A DNA stretch of 6,408 nucleotides from an uncultured Lachnospiraceae bacterium. Lineage in GTDB: Bacteria > Bacillota > Clostridia > Lachnospirales > Lachnospiraceae. Position 1 is the stretch's first letter. Every line of letters starts with the position of its first letter. Below the pieces are notes generated by a model. The model worked only from the letters and a program-made list of their open reading frames with translations. It made no database searches and was not told the origin of the DNA. Location of the stretch: assembly GCA_946409475.1 (NCBI GenBank), contig CAMJWQ010000205.1:1-6408 (forward strand). Reading direction: 5' to 3'. The translations under genes were made by a program, and so were the position numbers. This document shows, one piece after another, positions 5,168 to 6,408 of this stretch.

Positions 5168-6408
5168 AACCCACAAAAATTATTATGAGCGCTTTCGGAC
5201 CCTATGCACAATGCACGGAGCTTTCTTTTGAGGCCTTTGGAGGGCAGGGGCTGTTCTTAATTACCGGAGATACGGGTGCGGGGAAGACCACCATATTTGA
5301 TGCGGTTTCCTTTGCTTTATTTGGGGAAGCCAGCGGAAGTGTAAGAACGGCAGATACCTTAAGAAGTGATTTCGCTAAAGAAACAGAAAAAACATATGTG
5401 GAATTATATTTTGAACATAAAGGAAAGTCTTATTATATCTATCGGAATCCCCGGTATGAACGGCCTAAAAAAAGTGGTGAGGGATTTACAACGGAAAATC
5501 CCGATGCCCTGTTAAAAAGGCCGGACCGTACCATTGTTTCCGGCTATAAGGAGGTAACCCAGGCCGTTGAAGAATTATTGGGGGTTAATTCCAAACAGTT
5601 TAAGCAAATTGCCATGATCGCCCAGGGGGAGTTTTTACAGCTTTTGCTGGCAGGCAGTAAGGAAAGAGGGGAAATCTTCCGGCGGGTTTTTAATACGGAG
5701 CTGTTTAAGGAAATACAAAAACTCCTGAAAGAGCGGGAAAGAGAAGCCAGATTACGTTGTGACGAGTGCGGGAGAAGCATCCTGCAATACGGGAAAGGCA
5801 TTGTTTGCACAGAGGAGGATGCTTTATTAAAGGAGAAGTTAAAGGAAGCAAATGTGCATTTAACCGATGAAATTATTGAATTATTACAGGAAAGGATAGG
5901 AAAGGATAAGGGAAAAAGAAAAAAGGATAAAACACATAGTGAAAGGCTCGGAAAAGAGATAGCTGCCAAAATAGAACAAACAGCCAGGGCGGAAATGACG
6001 AACCGGGTTTTTGACAGATTACATATTGTGAAGGAACAGCATGAGGAATACCAGAATAAACGGGGACAAATAGCAGAAAAAGAATACCAATCGGTATTGG
6101 CCCAAAAAGCGAGATATCGGGTGCTTCCTCTTGCGGAAGCATATGAAAACGAAAAGAAACGCATCAGGGAACTTAAGCGGGGACTGGCGGAATTAAGGGT
6201 TATAGTCGGGAAGCTTGCGATCAGGGAAGAGGAATGCAGGCAGGAGTTTCTTTTGCAGAAAAGCAGGGAACCGGAAAGAGAAAACCTGACGGACGGTATC
6301 AATCACCTGCTCAGATTACTTCCCCAGTATGAAAAGGTAGAGCAGCTGGTAAAAAAAGAAAAAGAGCTTGCGGACAGGCTTTCGTCCGTGATGGAGGAGG
6401 CACGGGAA
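5164..6408 (+). CDS. sbcC: Exonuclease subunit SbcC (Rad50-like ATPase), 3'-truncated by window edge
   Basis: SbcC is the SMC/Rad50-type ATPase that holds DNA ends and drives SbcD. The 415 codons visible are the N-terminal ATPase half and the start of the long coiled-coil arm. The opening MKPTKIIMSAFGPYA is typical of the family. Walker A GDTGAGKT is at 35-42. The Q-loop is in IAMIAQGEFLQLL, with Gln at 154. From about 175 the protein becomes rich in Glu, Lys, Arg and Leu, as expected for the arm. The zinc hook, signature motif, Walker B and C-terminal lobe should lie beyond the right edge. The ATG at 5164 overlaps the sbcD stop as ATGA, with AGGGGG nine bases upstream. An in-frame ATG at 5158 is possible but leaves only three bases of spacing. 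Two oddities are a CDEC motif at 199-202 and a lysine-rich break near 246-256. No stop or frameshift interrupts the visible part. Confidence 0.96.
   Translation, partial: MKPTKIIMSAFGPYAQCTELSFEAFGGQGLFLITGDTGAGKTTIFDAVSFALFGEASGSVRTADTLRSDFAKETEKTYVELYFEHKGKSYYIYRNPRYERPKKSGEGFTTENPDALLKRPDRTIVSGYKEVTQAVEELLGVNSKQFKQIAMIAQGEFLQLLLAGSKERGEIFRRVFNTELFKEIQKLLKEREREARLRCDECGRSILQYGKGIVCTEEDALLKEKLKEANVHLTDEIIELLQERIGKDKGKRKKDKTHSERLGKEIAAKIEQTARAEMTNRVFDRLHIVKEQHEEYQNKRGQIAEKEYQSVLAQKARYRVLPLAEAYENEKKRIRELKRGLAELRVIVGKLAIREEECRQEFLLQKSREPERENLTDGINHLLRLLPQYEKVEQLVKKEKELADRLSSVMEEARE

Noticed and set aside
5544..6302. A long open frame on the minus strand (about 250 codons)
   Set aside because: It lies wholly opposite sbcC, whose plus-strand frame carries Walker A, the Q-loop and family-typical sequence. 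The minus-strand product is Ser/Phe/Leu-rich with no recognisable domain, as expected for the complement of Glu/Lys-rich codons.
1..6408. A defence island, mobile element or other novel multi-gene system
   Set aside because: All four genes belong to well-known chromosomal families. No transposase, integrase, direct repeats or attachment-site structure was seen, and terminators separate the units.

Overview
The window looks like ordinary chromosomal DNA from a low-GC Gram-positive anaerobe, most likely a clostridial Firmicute of the Lachnospiraceae type. The grounds are AT-rich coding sequence, strong GGAGG-type ribosome binding sites, U-tailed intrinsic terminators, and protein sequences that read like clostridial homologues. 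The family assignment comes from recall, not from a search. All genes lie on the + strand, and no mobile element, CRISPR array, tRNA or rRNA was seen.

Layout. Positions 1-1853 hold the 3' part of a multi-pass membrane sensor histidine kinase. Its reading frame is open to the left edge, so its true start, and probably its partner response regulator, lie outside. A hairpin terminator (about 1881-1918) closes that unit. The gap 1854-2107 contains the terminator, several small inverted repeats, a weak candidate promoter with an overlapping inverted repeat, and a strong ribosome binding site. Positions 2108-3850 encode a complete 580-residue transmembrane methyl-accepting chemotaxis protein. A perfect 30-bp palindrome (3884-3913) is its likely terminator. 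A new promoter (-10 TATAAT at 3962) then precedes sbcD (4016-5167), which overlaps sbcC (5164 to the right edge, incomplete) by the four bases ATGA.

Function. There are three transcription units: signalling (kinase), chemosensing (an MCP with no che genes beside it), and DNA repair (SbcD nuclease plus SbcC ATPase). Nothing ties the three together beyond adjacency. The sbcDC pair is a clear operon. Two start-site points matter: the kinase does not begin at the ATG at 96, and SbcD begins at 4016, not at the ATG at 3854 that opens the longest frame. I found no convincing evidence of an undescribed system. The best leads are the cysteine pair in the SbcC arm, the lysine-rich break in that arm, the structured gap before the MCP, and the kinase's non-canonical ATP-binding box.
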